The translations under genes were made by a program, and so were the position numbers. The notes under the pieces are model-generated. The model saw only the letters and a program-made list of their open reading frames with translations. It ran no database searches and had not been told where the DNA came from. This document shows positions 50,333 to 63,613 of a DNA stretch of 64,000 bases, in pieces (the first letter of the stretch is position 1; each line of letters begins with the position of its first letter). The DNA is from Monarcha castaneiventris obscurior. Taxonomy: Eukaryota; Chordata; Aves; Passeriformes; Monarchidae. The stretch lies in NCBI GenBank assembly GCA_026261815.1, contig JAMPIT010000894.1:56646147-56710146 (forward strand), in the 5' to 3' direction.

Positions 50333-50440
50333 AGAAGTATAGAATGGTTTGAGTTGAAAGGGACTTCTAGGGGATCATCGAGCTCCAAACCCTATTGTGG
50401 ACACCTTCCACTAGACCAGGTTCTTCACCAGAAACTGGAT
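50333..50440 (-). mobile_element. CR1 LINE, truncated 3'-end fragment
   Basis: The plus strand reads AGAATGGTTTGAGTTGAAAG and continues with GGGACTTCTAGGGGATCATC and ACACCTTCCACTAGACCAGG. This is the reverse complement of the well-known avian CR1 3' end. The left end is the element's 3' terminus, next to a decayed ATTCTATG-type tail. Similarity fades after about 50440, consistent with the usual 5' truncation. It has no coding capacity. Confidence 0.88.
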
Positions 50441-53400
50441 TTAACTGGATTTAAACTGTAACATTCTTCTTCACTGCTTCAAAGCACAAATGATGATAAG
50501 GAAGTAATTCTGTTTGCAAAGACCTCATCTTAGCTTTCTGTATTGACGTAGTGCACAAAGGAGTTTGGAGTGTCCTGAGGCGGTAATGCTACAGGAGTTT
50601 TGTCCACAGATGAGGCTCCTTGTCCAGCACAGGTAAAGCAAGCAATATTCAGGCTGGATAGAGTGGACAGCCACTTCTGTTGTTTGGTAGCCCTGACTGC
50701 TGCAGGGACTAAGTGTGGACTTCATTCTAGGTGGTATAGTTGGGCTTCACTGCAGGCATTCATCCGATGTGAGTGAGGAAATTTCTCTATGCCCTTTGGT
50801 CTTGGCTTTCTGTGGGAGATGTGAATTGCTGATTCCAAACGACGACATGTAAGAGCTCCTGTGATAAGGGTGTGTAACAGCCCATTCAGCTTTACTTTGA
50901 TGATTAGGTTACTGCTTTTAGTACAAAATACATAGCAAAGCAATCATTTCTATGCATGTTCTAGGGTGGTGCATTATTGCATTTTAACACTTGACATGGG
51001 CATAATTTACACACAGGCACTGCTTTGTCTCTCATGAAAAACAAACCCTCTACCAGCAGATGCAAGAAGTCTACTAAAGGCTTCATGTTATTAATGTTTA
51101 CAGCATTTGTTGTAGTGCTGCATGTTAATTACCACATTTAACAGTGTGCCCTTCTGCTGTGAAGGGTAGGCTTCTATTTGGAATGATGCTTCTGGAAAGA
51201 ATGTTGACACTGATTCAGCATTGCTGCATCTGGAAAGATGCTGCTCTCAAGCAAAGTGCAAACTAGGGCTAAGTCTGCTGTGAAAAATGAAACTAACCTG
51301 GTGTAAAAATGGCTGTGGGGAAGAAGTAGACCCCCTGGTTTCAGAGCCTTCTTGCAGTCCTAGTGCAAACCAAGTCAGTGGGAAAATAGGCCATGTGTTA
51401 GGGGGAGCACATTTGCTAAGGCTGTGAGGCAGAGACTGGTCAAAGGAGGGTGTATGCAAATCTGAAGCTCTGTTTCTAGCACTTACCATCCTCCAGACAG
51501 CAACTTCTTCCTCCTCTCCCAGAGGAGTGCTTTGCTGAAGCCAGGCATTTTACCGGGAGTGCAAAAATTGCTGGGTAAAGAGAAGTGCTTTCTTCTGTCT
51601 GTTTTCCTTCTGAAAGTGACTCTGTTTATTTCTTCTTTTGGCTGTCCTTCATGCTTCTTTCTGACCATTTCTTCCTGTACAAGTGGAAAACCGTGCTGTG
51701 TCTCCAAGTTCAGACCCTGTGGCCATCAGGGAGTTGTGCCTGGCCCTGCACAGGGGCATCACACAGGTGGTGGAAAGGTGAGGAAAGGTGGCATCATCCA
51801 GTGAAAAGGAAAAAAGTCAAGGAGTTCCTAACTTGGCATCATGCCCTCTTACTGTTCTTGTTCCCTGCATCCCCTTGCTGTCCTGTGGCTGGCAGGCAGG
51901 GACCCTGGGCCTGATGAGGTGCTGTGCACTTGTTAAGAAGCAGCTGTAACTACCTCAGTGGTGTCTGAGACATGGCCAGCCCCACTCTTGTATATTTTGA
52001 TTCTGTGTGCTGCTCTTCAAAGAGTGGAATTATTAGGTTCTCTGGAAAAATTACAGTTTGGCCTGTCTTTATGCATCTGTCTCTCGCTGTGATCAGGGAC
52101 TCTTTTTGTTTGGGTCTGTCTTTATCTCCATAGGTCTACCCGATAGAATGAAGGTGTGATTGTAGCATGTTGGCCTGTCTTAATTTAACCGTCAGAGGTA
52201 ATAGCAGCAGTGAGGAGGCAGCAGCACTGGCCAGCAACCAAGTTATAAAGTCTCCAGAGACCTTGTGTGTATATCTCAAGGTACGTTGACATTGCAACTG
52301 CTGCTTGCACAGATATCCTGAGGTAGCTGTTAATAATTTCACATGAATGGTTACTTAGCAATGACTGAGTTCAAGAATTGTCACAGGTTTATTCTGTGCC
52401 TTGGGTGAGTTTTGCAGCTTGTCCTGAGCACCACGCTGCTGTGGATGGGATGCACTTGTTTTAGCTAGCAGGACACAGGGATAGCGTTTTGCATGAGCAA
52501 TATGAATGTTCATTCAGACACATCCTCAGCACATATGGAACCAATGCTAAGAGACTAAAGATGGAAAATGAGGCAAGGAGAAGACTGGCTCTATCTAGAG
52601 CAAATTTATGTCAGGGGAGGGATGGGGACAAAGAAGTGTTTCCACTCTAGTGCCGGAAGTATGAGCCCATGCCAGAAAAATGATGACCAGAAACCATCCC
52701 ATGGTGTCTGATTCTGGAAGATACAGAGTGCTGGCAGAGACTGTGTCATGCTGCAGAACAACCTGCCACTGCCTCAGAAGTGGTAGAAATAGAGCATGAA
52801 AACTGAGTCTCAAAGCCCGCCTGACGATGTGCGGCTGCTACCTGCCACAGAGCCATCCCTGGGGCTCTCCTGCTGCACCCCGTGGCATGGCTTATGTAAG
52901 CTGTCAGGCTAATGAGGGCCCACAGAGCTGAACGGAGCGCCTGGGCTCTGCACTGCCAGCCAGTGCTTCTCACTGAGCTCTGCCTGCCTCCTGAAGCCTC
53001 GAGCTTGGTTCTATCATCCTTGCAGGTGGGTTTGGGATGCTAAACCAGGCACCACCTTTCTGTGCCCATTCTCATTCCCGAAAAAGGGCTCAGCTTCCTG
53101 TTCAGTCCAGCATAACTGGACCTTTGGACTCGAAAATAATCTCAGTTTTTCAGCTGACAAGATTTGTCCTCAGGACTTTTTCTTGCATTCTACATTTTTA
53201 CATGCTCCTAGATTTGATAGGGCAATGGGAATGACCTGCACATGGAGATGGCCCTTGTATTAAAAATAGCTGGCTTTGGTCTACAATGTGTTCTAAATGA
53301 GATTGCACTGAAGTTTTTCAGCAGTCGTTCAAGTGTGCTCCCCATAGGTGCAGACTGACTGTGTGTCACTAGCCAGTGGAGCTTTGTCACAAGAGATGTG

Positions 53401-53464
53401 ATCTAGGTTTGGGACAAGTGTCTGGCCTGGATCTTTCTGAGTCAATGTTTTAGTCACACACAGA
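50441..53464. other. Intergenic sequence, no gene seen
   Basis: The stretch is mixed composition with moderate G+C. A short tandem of AACTGGATTT lies right at its left edge, beside the CR1 fragment. I recognise no coding or RNA gene. Confidence 0.75.
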
Positions 53465-53795
53465 AAAGCACTCGGGACTTTGGGTAAAGCTTGCCGAGGC
53501 CACAGGAGCGATGAAATAAGCGGTGTGAAAGCCGGGCCGTTTGTCCTGCCGTTCTGAGCTGGAACCATCAGTTTCCCGCAGGTGAGTTTGGAGTTGCGGA
53601 GCCTCCCTCCCTCTCCTCGCTCCCTCCTCGCTCCCTCCTCGCCGCCGAGCCCGCACTGCAGCAGCCCCACCTGCTGTCGGACGGGCAGGACGCGGCTCCG
53701 GCCGTCCCTGCCGGCTCTGCCTACCAGTGGCTCACTCCACATCTCTATCGCCCTCTTTCACCTCGTGCTCCCTTTCACGCTCACTTCTTTGCGGT
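53465..53795. promoter_or_regulatory. Isolated CpG-dense patch, candidate distal promoter or enhancer
   Basis: I count about two dozen CpGs in roughly 320 bp, against almost none in the flanking kilobases. The patch holds two copies of the 11-mer ctccctcctcg (about 53620-53640). A consensus-like splice donor on the plus strand, CCCGCAG followed by GTGAGT, has its junction at about 53581. It lies about 13.4 kb upstream of the RCN1 ATG. It could be an alternative first exon or promoter, a lncRNA promoter, or a CpG-rich enhancer. No protein I recognise is encoded on either strand. Confidence 0.5.
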
Positions 53796-56700
53796 CCTTG
53801 TGTTTGTCATCTCTTATGTTGACTCTAAGGATATCTTATCTCTGCTTGTAAAGCGCTAAGTAAATTTACACACCCCGTAAGTGCTTGATAATAATAACAA
53901 CGCTAATCTTTTGCTTTTACTAGCATTTGATTTCAAGAGGTCTCAATGAAGAAAAAGTTACAAAGGCAAAGCTGTAGCTAAGGTTCCTGAGATGGTTTTA
54001 TTCTAAACTGAAGAGGGTGACTGTATGTGTTTTGAACTTTTTTTCTCATTACAAATGAGAACAGTACATAGAAGTCTGCCCAGAATAAGAAAGAAAATAA
54101 ATGAGATTTTTTTAATTGACAATGCCTGTGTAAAGGACAGGGTGATAACCAATGTATTAAGGTACTTTTTCTTAAATTATGCTGCTGCTTTTGTGAGTTT
54201 GAGATGAGCACAGTGATCAGGAGTAAGGCTTATTTACACCACAGAATTACTTTGAGATGAGGGTGCTTTTGGAGCAGAAAAAGAGTTTTATATTTAAAGG
54301 CTTTCTTTATATATATAATGTATATATTTTTAAGGACAAATTCTGCAGGATACTTCAGCTCATGCCTGTTTTCAACAACAGTTTTGTTTTAGTTGATGTG
54401 GATGTTGCTGAATCAGGATCTAGACCATCAACTTTTCTTCCACTAGAAAAAAAACCCTACAGTTGCAATGATCACTATCGCCTCAAGTATCTTTTTTTAG
54501 AAGAGTTTGTTAGCCTACATTGTGACATACTGCTTTGCATTGCATTTGGGAGTAGGGAGGGACTCAAAACAGCAAAACTTGCCTCTGGAATGAGATTCCA
54601 AACACTTTGTTTATGAGGATTCTTTAGATTCATGCATTAGAAATGTGAAATTGAGAGTGCATGCATGTATGTGTTGTTATTCCTTCTTGTAGGATGTGGT
54701 ATGCATGGGTAGAATTAGAGTGAAAAGGTGTTGTTATTTAGTTTGGGGGAGTATGGGGGTAGTTGATATAATTTGTTTCCAAAGCAAGTGGAATTAAAGT
54801 TCAGGCATTATCTGAGGTGGTTGAAGCTTCTACCAAGATACCTGCTCTGCAAAAAGCCAGCAAAGCAGGTTCCAGCTGACACTCTGAAACCCTTTGTATT
54901 TGGGACACAGCATCTGTTTTACACCTGGACTTATAAAATTTTTATAAAAAATCTGTTATTAAGCCTCCATATGTCATTTTAATAGGCTGATAGGACAGTT
55001 AATAGACAATGTTGAGCACCTGCTCAATTCCTGCACATTAAGAGTTGGATTCATCATTGAAGCAAGATTTTAAAATATTGTAAAACAAAAAATGGTTAAC
55101 CACACCTTCTGAACACCTACCAAAGGTATTTATTTTATTCATTACTATAATACACTTCCTCTGAAAAGACAGTTTAGACCTTAATTTTTAAAAGGATGTT
55201 TGAATTTCTTAGATGAGTAAATGTTTTTGCCTGTGTCTCTGCCTGATCTGCTTTGTGCCTGTGTAAGCCAGCTGGGAGAGCACAACACTTTTTGATATTC
55301 TCAGACAGGGTGAATGTACTTTGCTTTGAAGATGAGGGAGGCACAGTAGTGGTTTGTGTGCCATGTGCAGGTTCTCCACAGAGAGAGACTTTACCCCACA
55401 AGAACTTAAAATGTCACAACTACCACAAAGTGCAGTGAGTCCAGAAATTCAATGCAAGGTGTACAAAATGAAGGGGAGAGGGAACAATGTAGCCACTGCT
55501 TTTCTTGATGTCTTTTGAAGTATGAGCATAGGTCATATCTACACATTAGAAATTACCTATGTTAGACCCATATAGATATATATGATGCTTCACTTAGTAC
55601 TAAATAGCTGGAACTTGAATTGTTTTCTTAGTATAAAGCATCTTAGCAGGTACCTCTGATGCCAGAGTCATCATGGTGGTGTGTAACAAGTAAAAATGTG
55701 CCCTGGCTTTACCTTACAAGCGGGACGGTCCTTCCCTTTCTAAGAATATTAGATTCATTTATCTGGGAATCCAGCAGCACCCAGGCTGAGACATCTGGTA
55801 GCAACAGCTGTGTGGCAACTCAGTGTTTTGGTGTCTGTAATATTCCTATGTGAGTGCAAAGTAGATTCAGATGTTTGAAAAATTGCAAAAGGGGTGAAAA
55901 AAGCATATTTTTGTGAGGAATTCAGTAGGCAAGTGGGTCATCCTTTACTATACTTCTGTTTCCAAGTAACGTAGTAAAGGCTGGTGAGCAGGAATCTGGA
56001 CCTCTGAAGGATGAAGCATCATGATGGTCTTTGCAGAAAGTCTTGTTTCTGTTACTAGGCACAGCTCATAACCAAATAGAGGACTCTGAAGTGATTGATT
56101 AATCTCTTCTTCAAATGCTTGTTAGTAAGTTGGAGACTTTTTATAAACATGGCAGTTAAACAAATGTACAGTCATGTCTATGCACGGGCTCCTGTCAGTC
56201 TGCTCACTCAAGAATGTGGCAAAGAAAGTGTATTGAGTGGTATTTCATTGTTTACCCAAGGTTTTAGCTAAGCATGTTAGAAAGGTCAGAGTTAGCCAAT
56301 AATCTGACTATCCCTAGATTACATGGCTGAGGTAAGATTTGTAAGAGGAAGTTTTTAGTTTATTAAATCTACAGCTAGAGTTGGGAAAAAAATACACAGC
56401 ATTCTGGGCATATGAACCATCCTTCGGGCACTTGAGAGGGATTGATGGCAGCATTTGCTGCGTTGAAAGCTCAGTAGATGTGAACTTATGTCTGTTTGGC
56501 TCAATTACTGTGCTCTGAGCAGTGTAATTTAAATATTGTGTGTTTCCGGAAGGTTAACGTTGCTGGTACACTTCATGCTCTTCACTGTAAAAAGGAAGCA
56601 CTTTAAAAACAAGTGACAATCTCCCATTTGCCACTATGCAATCAGTGAAAATGTTCTATTAAGATCTAAATTTTCAAGGCTAAAGTCAATTAGAGGGGGA

Positions 56701-59700
56701 GGTTTCTTAAATTTGTTAGTCTGTGTGAAACAAACGCAGAAATGACACTGTAAGACTGGTGGTAAGGGGCAGGCAGCACTCCAGCCAAACTGGGGGCTAA
56801 ATTTATTTATATAAATAATGCTTTCAGGGAGAAGGCTGTGCCCTGGGGGCAGAATCGCCCACCCTTGCATGGTTTAGAAACTTGTCAAAGATCTACTATC
56901 ACTGAGGCAGACACTTGCTGAGTGGTGTCACACAGACACAGATTCTGCAGCTTCCCTGGGAGCTTGGTGCTGCCATTTTCCTGGTAGCAATATCCCGTGT
57001 TCAACCTAGAGCAAGCCATGGTTTTACTGGCAAGGAGCAGCTCTGTGTAAGTGCCCTGAGGTCAATGTCTGTCGATGTGATCATGAGGATAATCCCTTCT
57101 CCAGGCACCGTTACATATTGCTGTGCAGCAGGAAAAGGTATGGAGTTAGTGTACCTTTATCTATACATTTATGTGTATTTATGGAGCAGCACCAGCACAG
57201 TTTCAGTGAGAGGGAGCAGAGCACAGACAGGTTGCTGTGCAGCTGGTCTTTGCGTAGTGAACTCACCTAAGCTATTGCAATAATTTGTTCCTATAGCTGT
57301 GTTCTCGGATACAATCCCAGTCTTAAATGTCATCAGAATTTAATGTAAAGCTCATTTTGTGCTTTTTAATTTTAGATACTATTACCAGTTTCCTACCAAA
57401 CTTTTGGAAATCCAGCTGCAAATAGCAGACTTCACAGAATGGATGTATATATATATATATATTTAGATTATCTTCTTGACTTCCAATCACTTCAATTAAG
57501 TGGCCCATGATTTTTATGTTACAGGACATAGCAAAAGATGCACCTGCCAGTTTTATTTCTGTTCTTATATTGTTGGAAGGGGTTTGGAAGTTTGATCTAA
57601 GTATATTCCCAAAAGTTGAGATGTTCCTCAATCTTTCCAGTTTGCTGGAGGAATATTGTGATGGGGTATTTTTGCTGGAGGGCAGCCCAGGGTCTTAAAG
57701 GTCTGTTTGAGACTTACAACCTCTGATTCTTGGAATTGAAATGTAGAGCCCAAATTATGAACACCTATATGGGGGGTTCTAGTGAACTCAATGAAAATCT
57801 TGTGTGAAATATGTGCTGTCACATGCTGTGTTGTCTTCTTTTTGGGCAGATCAAAAATATCAACATTTCTCATGGAATAACTCTATTTTTGACTCAGTAG
57901 CAAATGAGCAGGAGCTGGACATGACATAGAATGGAAAAGAAAATGAAATATGAACAAAAAGAAATCTTTCTTTAGCCATTTACAGAGTAGCCATTTGTCA
58001 GCATCTGATAAGTACACATCTATTTTAAGGAGAAGAAGAACATTTGAAATATGCCACTCATATGTGATTTGAGTCCTAAATGTAGCTCGTGGTTATGAGT
58101 CTGTCTTTAGCATATTGCAGTGTGCTGCCCCAAAGCCTTTTGGTCACGTAAACTTATCTCAGATTTAATTTTCTTTCCGTTGTAGTATTAATTCAGGGGT
58201 TGTTACAGTTTGTTTGCATTAAAAAAATCTGTGTGATTTTTCTTTGCATTTTGCAAACCTCATCATTTTGGAATCCTAAATGAACTGTTAAAAGAACTAT
58301 TTATTATAACCCTATTATATGGATATATTTTGACAAAGAATGTGCATGAACTTGATGGTGCATCAAAGCAAAAAAACCAAAATGGGCTTTGACTTTAAGG
58401 AAAAGACTTGAACCACTGTCAAGATCAAAGTATATTTCATGTACTGGAGTCCTGATTCAGCAAAGCATGTAAGAAAGAATTTCAGACACAGTGAGCTTTG
58501 GTGGCAGCCAGTGAACATGATTGCATTTACTGCTAGGATCTTTGCTTCTCAAAAATCCCAACCAAAAAAAAAACAGTTGCCAACAATGAAGCCATCAAAA
58601 ATATTGTAATCTTTCTTCATTTTCACATCCTTGCACAGCATTTCTTACACAGTTTGCATTATTCATAATTAATTGCTTTAATCAGAAGGACTTAAAGTTT
58701 TAAAAGTTCCTGCATTTGCAGATCTTCTTCTCTTGGTAAATGTGCTTAGGTGATGGGACATAGCTTGTGTGCTTTTCCATGTCCTAGTAATTTTTTAATC
58801 AAATAGTAATGCTTCATGCAATAGACTTACAGCTCTTCCTCCTTCTCCATCACCGAAAGTCTTAGAATATGTATGCTGACACCAAATAAATGAAAGCAGT
58901 ACTTTTTTTCTTAATGGAAAAGGCCTGGTAAGACACTGATTCCCCACATCCCTCTTTGTTTTTCAAGCAGACCAGTGAGAGCTTTCAGCCAGACAAATGT
59001 TTTATGGCAATAGTGCTTTATGTTTTCTTAACACCCTTCTTCTAAAGGTCTAAAATGCTTTACAGCACTAATAAATTAAGCCTTAGCACATCCTATGTGG
59101 TAGGTAACTATTATGCCCCTTTTATGGGGGCCAGGCTTTGTAGAATAAGCTGCATTCAACATGCCAGCACACTGGGAACAGCCATTCGGGGTTTCATCCC
59201 AGAATCATCATGTGAATGCTGTCTACAATGGAGTCTATAAAAGAGGTATCTACAAGGCAAAGCACTAGGTCTTCTAGGAGCAGTGTTTGTCTTTGGACCT
59301 TGTGCAGAGAGCTTTAAAAAAAATTGTGAAGAAAACTGTGATTAGACACCAAGAAAAGTCTCGGAAATAATTCAAGATGAAAAACCCTAATAAGTGATGA
59401 AATAAAGGTGCATCAGTCTGGAAAGAATGGTAGTGTGGAAGATGGTCTGGGGAATCAAAGGAAAGGTTTTAGAGTGGAGGAACCATGACTAGATTTTCTT
59501 GGCTGCAATTCAAATTGTACAGGAGCATCTGGTCACCCCATAATACTTCAGCTGAGATGAAGAAGTCATGACATTGTTAACCATGCTCATTCCCAACCTG
59601 AAGCCTAAATAACTCTAGGCAGCTGCACTAACTCAGCTTTTAAATCACCACAACTGAGCTGCAGCTCAGGGTGGTTAAATGAATAAAAGACTTCAGCGAT

Positions 59701-62700
59701 GTATTTGTGTCTGAAATCTGACTGGTGACATCCCATAAGCCTGTGCAGGTGCACTAAACACCTCTCCATCTCTTTTGCTCATGTCCCTTTGGAGTCTGCA
59801 GGGGCAATGACCACTTAGGTTTGAGGGAACACACAATAATGGAAGAAACTGTGACACCAAACACGTAAATCTTCAGGAACAGAAAAATCTAAATTACTTT
59901 CAAACTTAAGCTCAGTCATTGTATGGACAGATATGTGGGGTGTGATGGTCTGGATTAGCTGAGCTCAAGACATTGATCCAGGAGGGACCCCTCCCAAGAC
60001 AAATTAACAATGTGTGATAAATTCAATGCTTCATGGCATGTTTTTTGTTAAGTTGTTTAAAAAATCATATCATCCAGGGATAACCTCATTATTCTGTTAA
60101 AATGAAGCACGGAATACAGGCACCAAGGAATATCTTCTGTTCTGAAATATTCATAAGTTTTTTTGTTTTCTTTTTCTACTGACACAAACAGTCAAAAAGC
60201 AGCCTGGAGGAAATGTCCTTCTCTTTTGGAAAATGAGTTGGTAATTTATTCACATAAGGCCATGTAGTCATTTTGAATTAGCACATTGTGGAATCTACTA
60301 ATAAAATGAAGTCAGTTTACATTTTAAACAACCTTTAATATTTGTAAAAGTAAATATCCCTTAATTTCTCAGCAATTTAGATGTAATGGAAATTGTCAGA
60401 AATTTTAATTTCTCCCCGTTTAGCTCACTCACAATGGCTGTCAAACAGTCAAGTGATATGACGTAAAGTACTGCTAATCGTTTCAGCACAAGACAGTACT
60501 TCAAAGGTAAGGCAAAGGATGTGCAGACACTAATGAAATTTTATTATCAGAACATAGAATTAGAATTGTGACAGGAGACAATGGTTGCAGTGACATGCAG
60601 CTAGAATGTTAAGCTTCTGAAATATCCAGGCTGAGTCTCGCAGACAAAAATAGCTAAAGCTACAGACTTCTTAATAGTCTTAAATGGAAATTGAATGGGC
60701 TCAATTAATCAAACGAACAAACCGTAGGAGATTACAAAAAGGGCTCATTCTGTATTTTCAGGCTATTAACCTGCATAGCCACTATGTCCTGTTTATAATG
60801 GTGTGGTTTGAACTCCATGTGTTGCTTCTCTGAGACTACATGTTTTTGTAATTCATAGAAAAACATGGAAGGCTCGTTAAGACAGCATGGTATGATGATT
60901 TTTGTAAGCACCTGCTTTGGCAGACCCCACCTAAAGGGAGTCTTATTTAACATGATCAAGCCAATTCTGTCTGTGAAACAGACTGCATATTTCTGTATAT
61001 GTGAGCATGAGGAGTTTGCTTCAGAGAGGATCGCGGGTGCCCCCCAGCTTATCCAAGGTAAAATGATGCATTTAAATGACCTATGGGCAACCCTTAGTAT
61101 TTTGGTGTTCACTAAAAGAGTATCTACTTTACAGAAACCTGTGAGAATCTCTCGGATGTTAAAGAAGAGACAGGTTTGATGTTGGTGGGTTCACTTGAAT
61201 TGAGTCCTAAAGTATTTGTAAAGTAACTGTCACTGTCACTGTCCTCTCCTCTCCTCATTCTTCTAATTCTTTGAACTCTGCTATGTGTCCTGTTGCCTTG
61301 TGAACCTCAGCAGCTGCAAGAGGAAATAAAAAATGCCACATGGAATTTATTAGGTTTGCTTCCTTTTGCACGTGAGTTAAACTTGGGTAAGAGGGATCAA
61401 AGCCTGGAAAATTCTCTCTCCTTTGGAGGGGACCTGTCCACTTATATGAGGAACTTGGTCTCTGATTCTCAGATTAGACCCATCTACAATGCCTTCAGAG
61501 ATTAAAAAGTATTTGAGAAGGGTTGGAAACAAAAGATACCCATAATTATGTTCTATAAGCATGTTTTGGGCCCCTTTAGATAATGTCAGTTTCCTTGGAA
61601 TTCTGTGCAAATATAAGGGCTTTATGAAAACTCACACCCAGCGTGGCTGTGATAGTAAGGAGACCTGCTACAACTCGCCCAGGACACAACTCAGGAGGAA
61701 GTCTGCAGTGTCAGGCACTGGCTTTCCTTCCTCCACCTGCAGAGTAGCTATTGGCATTGGGGAAGAACACAGAAGTGTTCTGAGTGTAGAACTGAGACTG
61801 GAAAATTGTTATTAAACTCCCCTTGTTGCACTGGTGTCCCTATAGTACAATTTCTAGCTTAATTTTAAGTGGGGGTGGAAGGTGTATTGTTCTGTTTAGG
61901 ACATAATCCTGCACTCTGGCAGATCTCTTGGTCAGAAGGGAGACTTTCCTCTGCGTAAGGAAAAGGTCACCAAAATAATGTAATTTATTAACCCTACTGT
62001 AGAATTCCATGGAACTGGCAATAACACTGCTTTCTAAATAAACAGGCAGGGCCACAGTGTGTACCTCTAAGGTGTTGTTTTGGCCTGGCAGGATAGTCCA
62101 GATTTTGAGTCCTAGTCAAGACTGCCTGTGCCTGGTGCTTTCTGCTCAGAGCTGCTGCATTTTTGTTCCAAGGAATGTGGCCGTATCCCACTGTTCCTTT
62201 TCCTGTTCTCTTCCTATGGTGGCTGCATTTTATTTTTCCCCTTTTCTCTTAAAATCTTCCATTTTTTCCTCTCTCTCTCTTTGATTTTCTATCCCTGTAG
62301 TTTTTATTCTTGCGAAGGCCATCTCCAGAGTCTGAAAATAGATAATTCACGTTCCCTCATGCTATTTCCTGTGCCACACTGCCACTCCTCTGCCAGTGTG
62401 GAGTGTAAACATGTAAGGATTCAAGCTATGCTAGTACAGATGCTTGCCAAGGGCAAACTGTAACCCAGAGTGCTTGATCATTAGCTGAAAGCAAACTGCA
62501 CATCGTACATGCACATATGTTGTCTGTTTACAGTTTTGATTCCATTGCTAAGTTATGCAAGTCTACCAGTCAGGGAACAAAACCAATACCACACGTGTTT
62601 GGTGACTAACCAAAAACATGATTTGTCCTCACAATAAAAAAAGGGGGGTGAGGGAACAGTTGAAAGCTTGTATTCCACTTAGTAATGCAATTTGGAACAG

Positions 62701-63449
62701 AGGTGACATGTGCTTTGAAAATATTTTGGTTGTTGTGTTAATAGTAAAAGCAGACCAAATTCTTAATGGGAAATACTCAGCTGTGTTGCTGCAGGGAGAG
62801 CAAACATCACCACATGGCTCATGCAATGCAGCCAGTGCTGTGCCTACCATGAATATCTGCACCAAACTGCTCCACAGAATTTCCCTACTAAGTAACAGCT
62901 CCCACTCAGTTTGAGTCTCACAATTAGTTCATATGCAGAGGAATGCTTTGGAAAATTGGGCAGAGAAGGAATCCTTATGACTTGTCTGTTCAGGAAAGAA
63001 ATTCTCTGTTCTCCTGGCCCTAGCCTGGACCTGAAGGTTCTGGACCACATGGACGTGGCCTCTATCCCTCAGCTCCAGTGTCCTGGGGTAGCAGCTCACT
63101 CCTCACTAATGCAGGTGTTGAAGGATTAATGAATTTAAGACTATACTATGTTTGTGGGGTCACAAAGATGTTTAAAATGGATGAATCCATAGCACTGCCT
63201 GTCGGATCCACTGCCATCTCCTCTGATACCTTAAAGCCCCCATCAGTGGTGTGTGGCTGCCTGGTAGAAAGCTTATCTTCCTATGGTATTCTTGAACAGT
63301 AAGTGTCCCTTGATCTGCAAAACCTCTTTCATGTAAAATTCACATTTGTCTTGGAAGAACTGTTAATTAGACAAAAGGGATGCAAGGAAAATTCAGATTA
63401 AAAATGTGTTGTTATTGGGAGCAAGAAATTGTTGTCCTGGCAACATCAA
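53796..63449. other. Intergenic sequence to the polypyrimidine tract, no gene seen
   Basis: The stretch is AT-rich with no recognisable gene. Two segments (about 60240-60480 and 60865-61140) look like non-repetitive, complex sequence of the kind often conserved between vertebrates. The second holds an inverted repeat GTCTGT-gaa-ACAGAC at 60969-60983. Confidence 0.7.
57445..57463. repeat. (TA)n microsatellite
   Basis: About nine TA repeats occur in AT-rich sequence. Nothing else is nearby. Confidence 0.85.
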
Positions 63450-63613
63450 GCCTCTCTGTTTTTCTCTCTTTTTTCTTTTTTTTTTATCTTTCTCTTGTTT
63501 TCCCCTTTTTCCTCTTTTTTGTCTTTTTTTTGTCTCTTTTTCTTTCTTTCTCTTTCTTCTTTTTTTTCCCCTCTTTTTCTTCCCTCTCCTTTTTCTGTCT
63601 TTTTTCTTTTTTT
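63450..63613. repeat. Long polypyrimidine tract, about 160 bp
   Basis: The plus strand is nearly all C and T over this stretch, with only a handful of purines. On the minus strand it reads as a purine-rich tract, producing Lys/Arg/Glu-rich open frames with no biological support. Such tracts can form triplex (H-) DNA and are often length-variable. Confidence 0.9.
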
